Assembly (NCBI GenBank): GCA_903934285.1
Contig: CAIZNN010000056.1
Coordinates: 1-37,758, forward strand
Direction of reading: 5' to 3'
Source: Akkermansiaceae bacterium
GTDB taxonomy: Bacteria > Verrucomicrobiota > Verrucomicrobiia > Verrucomicrobiales > Akkermansiaceae
Length of the DNA: 37,758 nt
In this document: piece after piece, positions 1 through 7,626 of the stretch
Position numbering within the stretch: position 1 is the stretch's first letter
Layout: every line of letters starts with the position of its first letter
The notes under the pieces: model-generated
Seen by the model: only the letters and a program-made list of their open reading frames with translations
Database searches by the model: none
Told to the model about the DNA's origin: nothing
Translations under genes and position numbers: made by a program

Positions 1-1373
1 CATAGGCGCTGAAGTCCAAGATTCTGGAGATATTGGTAGTGGCTCATCCCTTTCGGGCGGTGGTATTTGCGTTGGCTGCGGCGGTTGAGATGGGTCACCA
101 TCCGCTGACGCGCATAGTGACATACGTCCCGGAACGCTTTGCGCGGGTAACCGTACTCGAAGTAGTTGCTCCAACCCCTCAGGAAGGCATTCACGTCCTT
201 CACGACTTGAGGGGCCGGTTTGAAGCACTTGCTCGGACCGGTTTTCTCGCGGATCGCATCGCGGGCTTTCTTCAGCGACTTCTTGGAGGGCGTCACGTTC
301 AGATAGGTGTTGTTGCTCCCATAAAGGTCGCGGTCATACCGGAACGTGAACCCGAGGAAGTCGAGGCTCTCTGCCTGGCCCAGATTCACCACCTTGGTCT
401 TTTCCCGGTTGATGGTCAGCCCCAGCCAGTCCTCAAGCTTCCGACCGACCCATTCGTCGATGCGGTGCCCTTGGTACCTGGCCAACACGACAAAGTCGTC
501 GGCGTAGCGGACCAGCCGGGCATTCGCCCAGTGTCGTGGTCCGCTCTGCCGGTGGAACATCTCATCGAACCAGTGGAGATATACATTTGCCAACAGTGGC
601 GAGATGACCCCGCCTTGCGGCGTGCCCTTGCCATCACTCTTGCGGGGAGGTTGGGGTTTGCCGGTTTTCTCATCGCATTCGATGACCGGCGCACGCAGCC
701 ACCCCCGGATCAATCCCAGCACGCCGCTGTCGCTCACCCGCATCCGCACGCACGCCATGAGCTTATCGTGCGGAATGGTGTCGAAGTACCCTTTCAGGTC
801 GGCGTCATAGACTGCTGTTCTCCCTTCCTTGAGGTTGACGCGGATTTCCTCCAGCGCGTCATGCGCTTTGCGTCCCCGTCTGAACCCGTGTGAGCAGTCC
901 AGAAAGTCCGCCTCAAAGATGGGTTCCAATATCAGGACCACTGCCATTTGTGCCACCCGGTCTTTGAGGGTGGGAATGCCCAGCGGTCGTTTGCTGCCGT
1001 CGGCCTTGGGGATATACACCCGTTTGACCGGGCTGGGGCGGTAACTTTTGGAACGGAGTTCCTCATGGAGAGAGACAAGGAATTTTTCCACCCCGCCTTC
1101 CTCCGCAAGAATGTCCTCGGCTCTTACCCCGTCGATCCCGGCGGCTTTACCTTTCTTGCCGACGTGTTTCCAGGCCGCCTCCAGCACGTCCATCCGGCAT
1201 ACCCGGTCATAGAGCGCGTAGAAGCGGAACTTGGGTTCCTTCTTCGCTTTCTGATTTAGCTTCCATCTCAACTGATGCAATTTATCCGGCAGGAGGTCCA
1301 TCTGGACGTCGTGGACGTCCAGAAAGTCCCTGTCGGTGATCCCGTAGTGGACCTGTGGGTCAAGCGGTTGCAT
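1..1373 (-). CDS. ltrA: Group II intron reverse transcriptase/maturase (3' partial)
   Basis: Intron-encoded protein that reverse transcribes the intron RNA and assists its splicing. The frame is open without stop or frameshift for about 457 codons from ATG 1373 to the window edge; an in-frame TGA lies just upstream, fixing the start. Visible landmarks in order are the N-terminal [11 protein letters not shown] block, [17 protein letters not shown], the [10 protein letters not shown] block, [17 protein letters not shown], and the catalytic YADDFVVLA (YADD codons at 495-506). They are followed by LDFLGFTF and the maturase domain X with [12 protein letters not shown]. No HNH endonuclease domain appears before the edge; the protein seems to be within a few residues of its end there. 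The class cannot be fixed by eye. Confidence 0.93.
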   Translation of the reverse strand, partial: MQPLDPQVHYGITDRDFLDVHDVQMDLLPDKLHQLRWKLNQKAKKEPKFRFYALYDRVCRMDVLEAAWKHVGKKGKAAGIDGVRAEDILAEEGGVEKFLVSLHEELRSKSYRPSPVKRVYIPKADGSKRPLGIPTLKDRVAQMAVVLILEPIFEADFLDCSHGFRRGRKAHDALEEIRVNLKEGRTAVYDADLKGYFDTIPHDKLMACVRMRVSDSGVLGLIRGWLRAPVIECDEKTGKPQPPRKSDGKGTPQGGVISPLLANVYLHWFDEMFHRQSGPRHWANARLVRYADDFVVLARYQGHRIDEWVGRKLEDWLGLTINREKTKVVNLGQAESLDFLGFTFRYDRDLYGSNNTYLNVTPSKKSLKKARDAIREKTGPSKCFKPAPQVVKDVNAFLRGWSNYFEYGYPRKAFRDVCHYARQRMVTHLNRRSQRKYHRPKGMSHYQYLQNLGLQRL

Positions 1374-1798
1374 TTGGTTTCAATGGTTGCGCACTTACAG
1401 TCGGCCCCCTTCGCTCCAGGCTGGTTAGGCCTTTCCCCGCTACTATGGGGCCGTCCGACTCCCGACGGGACGTTGCCGCCCGCGCCGGGTCTCTCAGGTT
1501 CCTTTGCTTTCCTTTCCCTACGCGCTGTCTCCAGTCACCCCGGGGAGCCTGTCGGTTGCGTTCAAGTGTCGCTTCACCGACAGTGGCAGGCTTCGTCCTA
1601 TCCGGAAGATTGGCCACTCCCACTTTGTGTAACGAGGCCGAATCGAGTTCAATTGCGTTGCGGCTCGCAGGTTCGCCGCGCCGGGCTTCGCCTTGGGGAT
1701 TGCTCCTTTCAGCGCCGGTTTGGCTACATGTTGGACACTTATTTGACATGTTGATCACATTTCAGATCACTAGGAAAGCCAGGCTTGGCCTGACGCAC
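1..1798 (-). mobile_element. Group II intron, 3' part beyond window edge
   Basis: The minus strand carries a retroelement: a long reverse transcriptase/maturase frame (1373 down to the edge) preceded by about 425 nt of structured non-coding DNA. The likely 5' splice end is the GTGCG at 1798-1794, matching the GUGYG consensus of group II introns and followed at once by a GC-rich hairpin. The segment just upstream of the ORF (about 1385-1460) has the 'cccatagtagcgg...gagcgaagg' look common in bacterial group II intron ribozymes. Domain V and the 3' splice site would lie left of base 1. The 5' boundary is inferred from the consensus only. There is no sign of degradation in the visible part. Confidence 0.75.
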
Positions 1799-1810
1799 CT
1801 GAAAGCACTG

Positions 1811-1853
1811 AAAAGAAAGCAGGATTCTGGCTTAGTGTCCGGAATCTTCCTGC
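1811..1853 (-). terminator. Hairpin plus T-rich tract downstream of rlpA
   Basis: Read on the minus strand, arms at 1842-1853 and 1819-1827 form a 9-bp stem (GCAGG..ATTC with GAATCCTGC, one 3-nt bulge), followed directly by TTTCTTTT (1818-1811). This looks like the Rho-independent terminator of the rlpA/HU/rnhC cluster. The intron 5' end lies about 12 nt further downstream. Confidence 0.5.
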
Positions 1854-2027
1854 CGAATGCGTCTCTTCTCAGTGTCATCAGTCTGCTCAGTCTTCATCAG
1901 TGGTTGTTTTTAACAGTGCCATATCATTTTCCGGGATTGCCCGTCGATTGCCCGTCAATTCAAAACCCAGACCAGGAAGTCTGAACCTTTGCCATTTTTC
2001 TTTGCAGGACCCACCGGGGCAATCCTG

Positions 2028-2522
2028 TTAGAAAAACCACCCGTGGCGCTTGCTGCGTTTGTAGGAGCCATCGCCTACGGAAAGAACCTGGAGGTGGGTG
2101 GTGGTGAGACCCTTGCCATAGAAGCCGATTTTCCTGGCGGCGCGCGGCGAGAGGTCGAGGTGGCGGCCGGCAATGAACGGGCCGCGGTCGTTGATGCGGA
2201 CGTTGACGGACTTGCCGGTGTTGAGGTTGGTGACTTTGACGAGGCAGGGCAGCGGCAGGGTTTTGTGGGCACCGATGAGGGCCCAAGGCATGACTTTTTC
2301 GCCCAGCGAGGTGGAGCCGCGCTTGAGGCCGAAAACCGACGATTCGTTGTACCAGGAACAGGTGCCGGTTTCCTCGAAGGTGAGCGCCTGGGCGACACTC
2401 ATCGGGTGATAGGTCTGGCCGCGCACCGTGTAGGCGCGGGTCATGTACCCGCGGTAGCCGCTGCCGCACGAGGCCAGGGCGAACACGCCCATCGCCAAGG
2501 CCAAACGCAAGCCGCGACTCAT
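2028..2522 (-). CDS. rlpA: RlpA-like septal ring lipoprotein (double-psi beta-barrel)
   Basis: About 164 residues. The N-terminus is a lipoprotein signal ending in the lipobox LASC, so the mature protein should be lipid-anchored in the envelope. The rest is one RlpA-like double-psi beta-barrel: TCSWYN near the start of the domain, then LPCLVKVTNLNTGKSVNVRI, the hallmark NDRGPF, and LDLSPRAARKIG. RlpA family members bind or cleave denuded peptidoglycan glycan strands at the septum. No SPOR domain follows, so this is a short form. ATG 2522 is preferred because it gives a compact signal peptide; ATG 2543 in frame is possible. The HU-like gene lies just upstream on the same strand (stop 2551), so the two may be co-transcribed. 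Confidence 0.85.
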   Translation of the reverse strand: MSRGLRLALAMGVFALASCGSGYRGYMTRAYTVRGQTYHPMSVAQALTFEETGTCSWYNESSVFGLKRGSTSLGEKVMPWALIGAHKTLPLPCLVKVTNLNTGKSVNVRINDRGPFIAGRHLDLSPRAARKIGFYGKGLTTTHLQVLSVGDGSYKRSKRHGWFF

Positions 2523-2550
2523 GACCCATGCCCCATGACTCATGACCTCC

Positions 2551-2883
2551 CTATTTGTTGCGTTCGCGGACGACCTTGAGGGTGGCGGCGACTTTTTCCT
2601 TCATTTCCTTGCCGGGCTTGAACTTGACGGCGGCGCGGGCGGGAATCTTGACCGTGGCGGTCGGGTTCTTCGGGTTGCGGCCGAGTTTCGCCTTCAACTC
2701 ACGCACTTCGAAGGCGCCGAATTTGCGCATGACGACGTTGTCGCCATGGGCGAGGGCGTCGGTGATTTCATCAATGAGGGTTTGGACGATCTCCGAGATT
2801 GTTTGCTGGGTGATGTCGGTTCCATTGGCAGCGAGTTTTTCGGTGATTCTGATGGCGAGTTCGCGTTTGGTGATGGTAGCCAT
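2551..2883 (-). CDS. HU/IHF-family DNA-binding protein
   Basis: A 110-residue histone-like protein of the bacterial HU/IHF family, which bends and compacts DNA as a dimer. It begins MATITKRELAIRI, followed by the helical dimerisation part and the FGAFEVRE turn. The DNA-binding beta-arm follows with GRNPKNPTATVKIPARAAVKFKPGKEM, including the arm-tip Pro. Length is slightly above the usual 90-100 because of a basic C-terminal tail (KVVRERNK). It lies between rnhC and the RlpA-like gene, all on the minus strand. By eye I cannot decide whether it is an HU or an IHF subunit. Confidence 0.93.
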   Translation of the reverse strand: MATITKRELAIRITEKLAANGTDITQQTISEIVQTLIDEITDALAHGDNVVMRKFGAFEVRELKAKLGRNPKNPTATVKIPARAAVKFKPGKEMKEKVAATLKVVRERNK

Positions 2884-2995
2884 GGCAAAGAAAGGATGAA
2901 GCGGCGTAGGTGCGTCGGCATTAGAAACTCATTGGCAATGACTTGTCGCGCGAAAAATCGCCAGAAGCGGCGAGTTTTTTCGCGCCCGCCCGGAG

Positions 2996-3928
2996 TCAAC
3001 CCGGGGGGTCGGCGGGCGGCGGGGTGGCCAGCACCAGATGGGTGGTGCGGAAGTGGAGCTTGGCGGTTTTGGCCAGGGCGGCGCTGCCGTGACGGGCGAC
3101 CAACTCGCGGCCGGCATCGACCACGACCGCGGCGGCCCCCAATGGCAGCCGGACTCCGCAGGCGGCAGAGGTTTTATCGATCCAATCGATGAAGCGCTCA
3201 CGGGCGAGGATCGAGGCGGCGGCCACGGCGGTGTCGCTCTCGCCCTTGGTGCGTTGTTCGAGGGTGAGGGTGAGGCCCTTTTGCTTGAGCGCGCGTTGCA
3301 GCACTAGCGGGTGGGCGAATTGGTCGCTGAGCGCGCGCGGGCAAGCGGGCAGCGCGGCGGCGAGTTGCTCGATGACGCGGGCGTGGCCCCAGGCCAGGAG
3401 TTGGTTGAGGTTGCCGAACTCTTGATAGAGCGCGTTGTAGCGCGCGGGGCCGATGGCGACCACTGCGGTGCGGCAGCCGGGCGTGGCGCGAATGAGCGCG
3501 GCGAGCTGGCGGATGCGGGCGGCACTGCTGATGCGCTTGGAGTCCATGATTCCGGCGGCCATCAGGTGGCGGGTGATGGCGGCATCGGTGTAGGCCCCGG
3601 CAATGACCAGCGGCCCGAAAAAGTCGCCCTTGCCGCTTTCATCGATGCCGAAGTGCGGCTCGAACAGCTCGGGCTGGACGATTTCCTCGTAGCCGAGGCG
3701 CGCCTCGCCAAGGACCTCGGGTTCGAGGGTGAAACGGATGAAGTCCTCGGTGTCCTTGCCTTGAATCAGCAGCTTCGGTCCTTTCTGATAGACAACGACA
3801 TTCACCTTGCCCTTGCGCGCGGCAAACAGCGCGTATTGCTTGGCCTCGAAATCGAATCCATCGCGCTGCAACACCTGGCGCAGGGTTTCCGCCTGGGCTG
3901 GAGTGAGGGGCGTGGTGTGGCTGGTCAT
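2996..3928 (-). CDS. rnhC: Ribonuclease HIII
   Basis: About 310 residues. It cleaves the RNA strand of RNA-DNA hybrids. The N-terminal ~85 residues form the TBP-like substrate-binding domain typical of RNase HIII. The catalytic core begins at GIDESGKGDFFGPL (residues about 94-107; Asp96 and Glu97 are the first two metal ligands), continues with IMDSK (Asp about 129), and has TKGESDTAVAAASILAR near the C-terminal third. ATG 3928 is chosen because upstream codons in the open frame run into the MITE at 4023-4163 and have no family likeness. The DESGKGDFFGP block distinguishes HIII from HII. Confidence 0.93.
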   Translation of the reverse strand: MTSHTTPLTPAQAETLRQVLQRDGFDFEAKQYALFAARKGKVNVVVYQKGPKLLIQGKDTEDFIRFTLEPEVLGEARLGYEEIVQPELFEPHFGIDESGKGDFFGPLVIAGAYTDAAITRHLMAAGIMDSKRISSAARIRQLAALIRATPGCRTAVVAIGPARYNALYQEFGNLNQLLAWGHARVIEQLAAALPACPRALSDQFAHPLVLQRALKQKGLTLTLEQRTKGESDTAVAAASILARERFIDWIDKTSAACGVRLPLGAAAVVVDAGRELVARHGSAALAKTAKLHFRTTHLVLATPPPADPPG

Positions 3929-4022
3929 GGCGAACGCAAGCATGAATAGCGGATAGGACCATTGCCGGAAAGGGTAAAGTGGCTTGCTTGGCGGAAGGGC
4001 GGAGGTGACTCGCGGGCGCGCC

Positions 4023-4163
4023 GCCCAATACGGTTTACTTAAGGCGATGCAGGGACGAGACATGAAGAGGCGGCGGGCAGGATGCCCGCGCCACGGTGGC
4101 CCGGGCATCTTGCCCGGAGCCTCGACTCAAACCACCAAGAGTGCTAAGTAAACCGTATTGGGC
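4023..4163. repeat. MITE-like dispersed repeat, copy 1
   Basis: A 141-bp non-coding element with terminal inverted repeats: GCCCAATACGGTTTACTTA at 4023-4041 and its exact reverse complement at 4145-4163. The interior carries two hairpins built on GGGCAGGATGCCC and CCCGGGCATCTTGCCCGG. A second copy, about 95 % identical over the shared part, begins at 37626 in the same orientation. No transposase is present. No target duplication is obvious. Open frames through it are spurious. Confidence 0.85.
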
Positions 4164-4205
4164 GGGACGGCCGTGCCGCGCTTGTGGCGGGGATTTTACA
4201 CATTC

Positions 4206-4250
4206 TTGACAATTTTCCCTAGTTTCCACATACGGACTTAACATAGTATG
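4206..4250 (+). promoter_or_regulatory. Candidate promoter of the PQQ-propeller gene
   Basis: An AT-rich stretch in otherwise GC-rich DNA has a perfect TTGACA at 4206-4211. A canonical -10 at 17 nt spacing is poor (CATACG); better -10-like bases (TAACAT) lie at 4239-4244. The position 25-65 nt before the start fits a promoter for the gene at 4273. Confidence 0.3.
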
Positions 4251-4272
4251 GGTTGAATCCCCAAGCAATGAC

Positions 4273-5604
4273 ATGAAAGCAACCGCGCCCACGCCCATGA
4301 CCGCCCCCGTTCTAACTGTTTCACTGCTCGCGCTGCTGGTGGCTGCCGCTTGCGGTGGCGCCGAGTGGCCGCGGTTTCGCGGCCCGGACGGCGCGGGCAT
4401 CGCGGCGGCCGATGCCACGCCGGCCACCACCTGGAGCGAAACGAGCCACTTGCAATGGAAGGCGGCGTTGCCCGGTGCCGGCTCATCCAGCCCGATCGTG
4501 GCGGGCGGGCGCATTTTCGTTAGTTGTTACTCCGGTTATGGTGTGGATGGCGGCGAGGGCGGCCAGGACCAACTGGTGCGCCACTTGGTGTGCCTGGCAC
4601 GCGACAGCGGCAAGATTTTGTGGGACAGCGCGGTGCCCGCCGAATTGCCGGAAGACCCGTACGCCGGCTTTCTGCGGGAGCACGGCTATGCCAGCAGCAC
4701 GCCGGTGACCGACGGCGAGCACGTGTTTGTCTTTTTCGGCAAGAGCGGCGTGTTAGCCTTTGATTTCGACGGCCACCAGCTTTGGAAGGTCAATCTCGGC
4801 AAGCGCTCCAGCCCGCGCCGCTGGGGCTCCGGCGCGAGCCCGTTGCTCTATGAGAACCTGGTCATCGTCAACGCCGCCGACGAGAGCCGGACGCTTTTCG
4901 CGCTCGACAAGCGCAGCGGCAAGGAGGTCTGGAAAACCGAGGTGGCCGCGTTGGATCTGAGTTTTGTCACCCCCATCCTGGTGGCCGGCGAGGGCGGCCG
5001 CAGCGATCTGGTGCTCGCGGTGCCGGGCGAATTGTGGGGCCTCAATCCGGAGACCGGCAAGCTGCGCTGGTTTGCGCAGACCCAGATCACGGGCAATGTT
5101 TCGCCCAGTGTGGTGGCGGCCGACGGGGTCATCTATGCCACCGGCGGATATCCGGCGCAAGGCACCATCGCGGTGCGCGCGGGCGGCAAGGGCGATGTGA
5201 CCCAATCCCATGTCCTGTGGTCGAGCGAGACGGCCTCCTACGTGCCCTCGCCGGTGGTGTGCCACGGCCACCTGTTTTTTGTTAGCGACCAGGGTTTTGC
5301 CACCTGCATGGAAGCGAAGACCGGCAAGGTTGTCTATAAGGAACGCCTGCCCGGGTTGCGCGGCAGCAAGCCGTTCTATGCCTCGGTGGTGTTGGCCAAC
5401 GACCGGCTCTACGCCGCCAGCCGCCGCGCCGGCACCTATGTGCTGGCAACCACCCCGAAGTTTGCGCTGCTCGCCCACAACACGCTCGCCGGGGATGACA
5501 GCGATTTCAACGGCACCCCCGCGGTGGTGGGCCGGCAACTTTTCCTTCGCTCCAACCGTTTTCTTTACTGCATCGATGCCGGTGCGGGCGGTCGCAGCGA
5601 ATGA
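4273..5604 (+). CDS. Secreted PQQ-repeat beta-propeller protein
   Basis: A 443-residue exported protein. A signal sequence (hydrophobic residues about 12-28, ending near AAACGGAEW) is followed by the WPRFRGPDGAG motif that opens many planctomycete and verrucomicrobial propellers. Repeated blades follow, with SSPIVAGGRIFV, LDKRSGKEVWKTEV, LNPETGKLRWFAQT and METKTGKVVY-like units: an Asp/Asn..Thr/Ser-Gly-Lys..Trp pattern of PQQ-like repeats. Such proteins resemble BamB or alcohol dehydrogenase propellers, but no dehydrogenase catalytic residues or cytochrome domain are seen. A scaffold or binding role in the periplasm is therefore an inference. ATG 4297 is an alternative start. The next gene begins 24 nt downstream, suggesting co-transcription. 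Confidence 0.85.
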   Translation: MKATAPTPMTAPVLTVSLLALLVAAACGGAEWPRFRGPDGAGIAAADATPATTWSETSHLQWKAALPGAGSSSPIVAGGRIFVSCYSGYGVDGGEGGQDQLVRHLVCLARDSGKILWDSAVPAELPEDPYAGFLREHGYASSTPVTDGEHVFVFFGKSGVLAFDFDGHQLWKVNLGKRSSPRRWGSGASPLLYENLVIVNAADESRTLFALDKRSGKEVWKTEVAALDLSFVTPILVAGEGGRSDLVLAVPGELWGLNPETGKLRWFAQTQITGNVSPSVVAADGVIYATGGYPAQGTIAVRAGGKGDVTQSHVLWSSETASYVPSPVVCHGHLFFVSDQGFATCMEAKTGKVVYKERLPGLRGSKPFYASVVLANDRLYAASRRAGTYVLATTPKFALLAHNTLAGDDSDFNGTPAVVGRQLFLRSNRFLYCIDAGAGGRSE

Positions 5605-5628
5605 ACTAACAACACGAAAGACAACATC

Positions 5629-6075
5629 ATGAAACCGAAAGCAATCATTGTGGCCCTGGCGCTCGGCGTGTCGGCAAGCTATCTAACCGCTCAACAACCG
5701 GCCGATTCGCCGCCAGCCGGCGACCGGCCGCCGCCGCCGCCGGAAGGTGCCGCGCCAGCCGGTGCGCAACAACGCCCGGGCGGGCTGCGGCTGCTGCCCC
5801 CGGGCATCGTGGAGATTCTGAAACTCAGCGCCGAGCAGCAGAAGCAAATGGTGGCCTTGGAAGCTGAGGTGAAGGCAAAACTCGAAAAGATCCTCACTCC
5901 CGAGCAGCTCGAACAACTCAAACAGATGCGGCCGCCGCAACACCCGCCAGCGCCACGCAAAGGTGCCCCGGGTGGTGCTGGTCGTCCGCCAGGTGATGGA
6001 GCCCCGGCCCCTCAAGGCGGCCAGGACGATCCCGAGGATCAAGCCCCGCCGCCACGGCCGGAGCTGGAAGAATGA
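5629..6075 (+). CDS. Secreted Pro/Gly-rich protein with Spy-like LTPEQ helix
   Basis: 148 residues. A cleavable signal peptide (KPKAIIVALALGVSASYLTA, cleavage likely after TAQ) leads to a Pro-rich stretch. A charged helical segment, LKLSAEQQKQMVALEAEVKAK, and LTPEQLEQLKQM follow, then a Pro/Gly-rich acidic tail. The paired 'L+AEQ...LTPEQ' helices recall the LTxxQ motif of Spy/CpxP periplasmic proteins, but only one short pair is present, so homology is uncertain. It lies 24 nt after the PQQ-propeller gene, and the pairing suggests a shared envelope function. No catalytic motif is visible. Confidence 0.7.
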   Translation: MKPKAIIVALALGVSASYLTAQQPADSPPAGDRPPPPPEGAAPAGAQQRPGGLRLLPPGIVEILKLSAEQQKQMVALEAEVKAKLEKILTPEQLEQLKQMRPPQHPPAPRKGAPGGAGRPPGDGAPAPQGGQDDPEDQAPPPRPELEE

Positions 6076-6093
6076 TGCCACAGGCGCAGGGTG

Positions 6094-6197
6094 GACCGCA
6101 GCGGGAAGCGTGCGGTCTGCCTCAGGGCGCACAGCCGTCGGCTTGACACAGGTCCGGCCGTGCGCTTGAGTGGGTTCTAATCCTACAAGCCGACCCA
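6094..6197 (+). ncRNA. Candidate structured RNA/leader with tRNA-like 3' arm
   Basis: Between the stop at 6075 and the ATG at 6197 three helices can be drawn. Hairpin 1 pairs 6094-6100 with 6111-6117 (7 bp). Hairpin 2 pairs 6127-6137 with 6155-6165 (GCGCAC/GTGCGC plus GCCG/CGGC). A T-arm-like stem has GTGGG and CCTAC closing the 7-nt loop TTCTAAT (6170-6186). TCGGCTT in the loop of hairpin 2 (6138-6144) is exactly complementary to AAGCCGA (6187-6193), which abuts CCCATG of the next gene. That gives either a pseudoknot or a truncated tRNA-like fold ending in CCA. No known RNA family is recognised. Confidence 0.35.
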
Positions 6198-6427
6198 TGA
6201 AAATCGATTCCCTCATCCGCCTGCTCGCCGGCACGGTCGTCCTGCTCGGCACGGCGCTGGCCTATTTTGTTAGCCAGTGGTGGCTGTTGCTGCCCGCGTT
6301 CGCCGGGGTGAATCTGATTCAGTCGGTGTTCACCGGTTTTTGTCCGCCCTCGCTGCTGCTGGCCAAGCTCGGCTGGCTCGATGAGGCCGGGCGGATCCAC
6401 TGGGGCGGCCGCAAGCCCGGCGCCTGA
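6197..6427 (+). CDS. DUF2892 inner-membrane protein
   Basis: 76 residues. It matches the small DUF2892 (YgaP-type membrane) family: two hydrophobic helices, RLLAGTVVLLGTALAYFV and WLLLPAFAGVNLIQSVFTGF, followed by the family's conserved CPPSLLLAKLG. No rhodanese domain is attached, unlike full-length YgaP. The function of the stand-alone domain is unknown. ATG 6197 overlaps the end of the structured element described upstream; a GTG at 6170 in frame would translate through that element and is rejected. Confidence 0.85.
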   Translation: MKIDSLIRLLAGTVVLLGTALAYFVSQWWLLLPAFAGVNLIQSVFTGFCPPSLLLAKLGWLDEAGRIHWGGRKPGA

Positions 6428-6631
6428 GGGCCGCCAAGCCAGCCATGGCGCGGCAAGCTTGGGTGTTGGGATAAGATCGCGTTGGGATGATGAGAACCAA
6501 GCGTTCTCCACCGCATCGCGGTTTCATGGCGTGGGCCGGGGTGGCGCGGCTGGCTCGGGGAAATCGCGCGCGCGTGCAGATTGCATCTTGATTTATTAAG
6601 AATCGTAAATAATCTGCATTCGCGTCTCACC

Positions 6632-7573
6632 ATGGGTCACCGTCGTGTCAGGAAGTCAGCAGGGAGTTTGCCGCCGAATCAACGGCGGGCGCGGGCGTCG
6701 TTGGAGGAGGTGATGGGAGGGGCGAACGGGCCGGTGGATGAGCCGCTGAACCGGCGGGGCAGGCGGCGGGAGCACAAGTCGGTGCAGGCGGCGATAGCGG
6801 CGGCGGCACCGATGCTGGACGAGGCGATGGAGGTGGCGGGATGGGCGACGCGGCTGATGCGGTGGGCGATGGGAGTGGTGTTGCTGCCGTTTTGTGTGGT
6901 GACGGCGTGGACGCTGATGATGCAATTTTCGCATGCGACGCTGCATCAACGGTTTTGGCAGAGTGCGGAGTTCTGGCATTTCACCATCGGGGTGCTGGTG
7001 ATGCTCGGGTGGTTTTGGTCGGGCTTGATGCACTCGGTGTTTCTGCGTTTGTATGTGTTCGGGCATGAGTTCACCCACGGGATGGTGGTGACGTGTTTGG
7101 GGGGCAAGGTGTCCGGGTTTCATGTGAGCACCGAGGGCGGCTATATCACCACCAACAAGACCAACTGGGTCATCGCGCTCTCACCGTATTTTCTGCCGAT
7201 TTGGTCGATTGAGGCGGCGGTGGGGTATGGCGTGTTGAAGGTGGTGGCGGACTTTTCGGTGGAGTGGGACAAGTTGTTCTATGCGGTCATCGGGTTGACC
7301 TGGACATTTCATTTGGTGTGGACCTTGTGGATGCTGCCGCGGGAACAACCGGACTTGCAGGAGAACGGGACCTTCCTGTCGCTGGTGCTGATTGGTCTTG
7401 GGAATGTGCTGGTGTTGGCGGCGTTGCTGTGTGTGGCGGGGCGCGGTTCGCCGTGGGAGCATGCCAGCGAGTTTGGGATGGAATGGCTGCGCCATGCCGC
7501 GACCTGGGGCGATGCGGTTTGGCGTTGGGGCGACGCCGTCATCACGTGGACTTGCACGGAGTGGTTGTTTTGA
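6632..7573 (+). CDS. Multi-pass membrane protein with HEFTH motif (M50-like peptidase)
   Basis: About 313 residues from ATG 6632. A basic, Arg-rich N-terminal region of about 60 residues is followed by several hydrophobic helices (around WAMGVVLLPFCVVTAW, FTIGVLVMLGWFWSGLM and, later, LVLIGLGNVLVLAALL). FGHEFTHGMVV carries an HExxH zinc-binding motif at about residues 145-149 at a membrane boundary, and ALSPYFLPIW follows. This arrangement is that of M50-like intramembrane metallopeptidases. The usual C-terminal DG ligand motif is not evident, so it may be a divergent or inactive member. The start is not certain; an upstream in-frame TTG at 6581 is possible. The cysteine desulfurase gene follows 53 nt later. 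Confidence 0.72.
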   Translation: MGHRRVRKSAGSLPPNQRRARASLEEVMGGANGPVDEPLNRRGRRREHKSVQAAIAAAAPMLDEAMEVAGWATRLMRWAMGVVLLPFCVVTAWTLMMQFSHATLHQRFWQSAEFWHFTIGVLVMLGWFWSGLMHSVFLRLYVFGHEFTHGMVVTCLGGKVSGFHVSTEGGYITTNKTNWVIALSPYFLPIWSIEAAVGYGVLKVVADFSVEWDKLFYAVIGLTWTFHLVWTLWMLPREQPDLQENGTFLSLVLIGLGNVLVLAALLCVAGRGSPWEHASEFGMEWLRHAATWGDAVWRWGDAVITWTCTEWLF

Positions 7574-7626
7574 GGGCGGGTGTTTTCGGAATTGAAAAGC
7601 GCGGCGGGATGGGGGAGGCTGCGGCC

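Noticed and set aside
33..1260. Long plus-strand open frames over the left end
   Set aside because: They are the antisense of the uninterrupted minus-strand reverse transcriptase, whose motifs are unambiguous.
4035..4514. Minus-strand frames through the MITE-like repeat
   Set aside because: Their residues come from translating the repeat; such frames are known artefacts of hairpin repeats and lack coding character.
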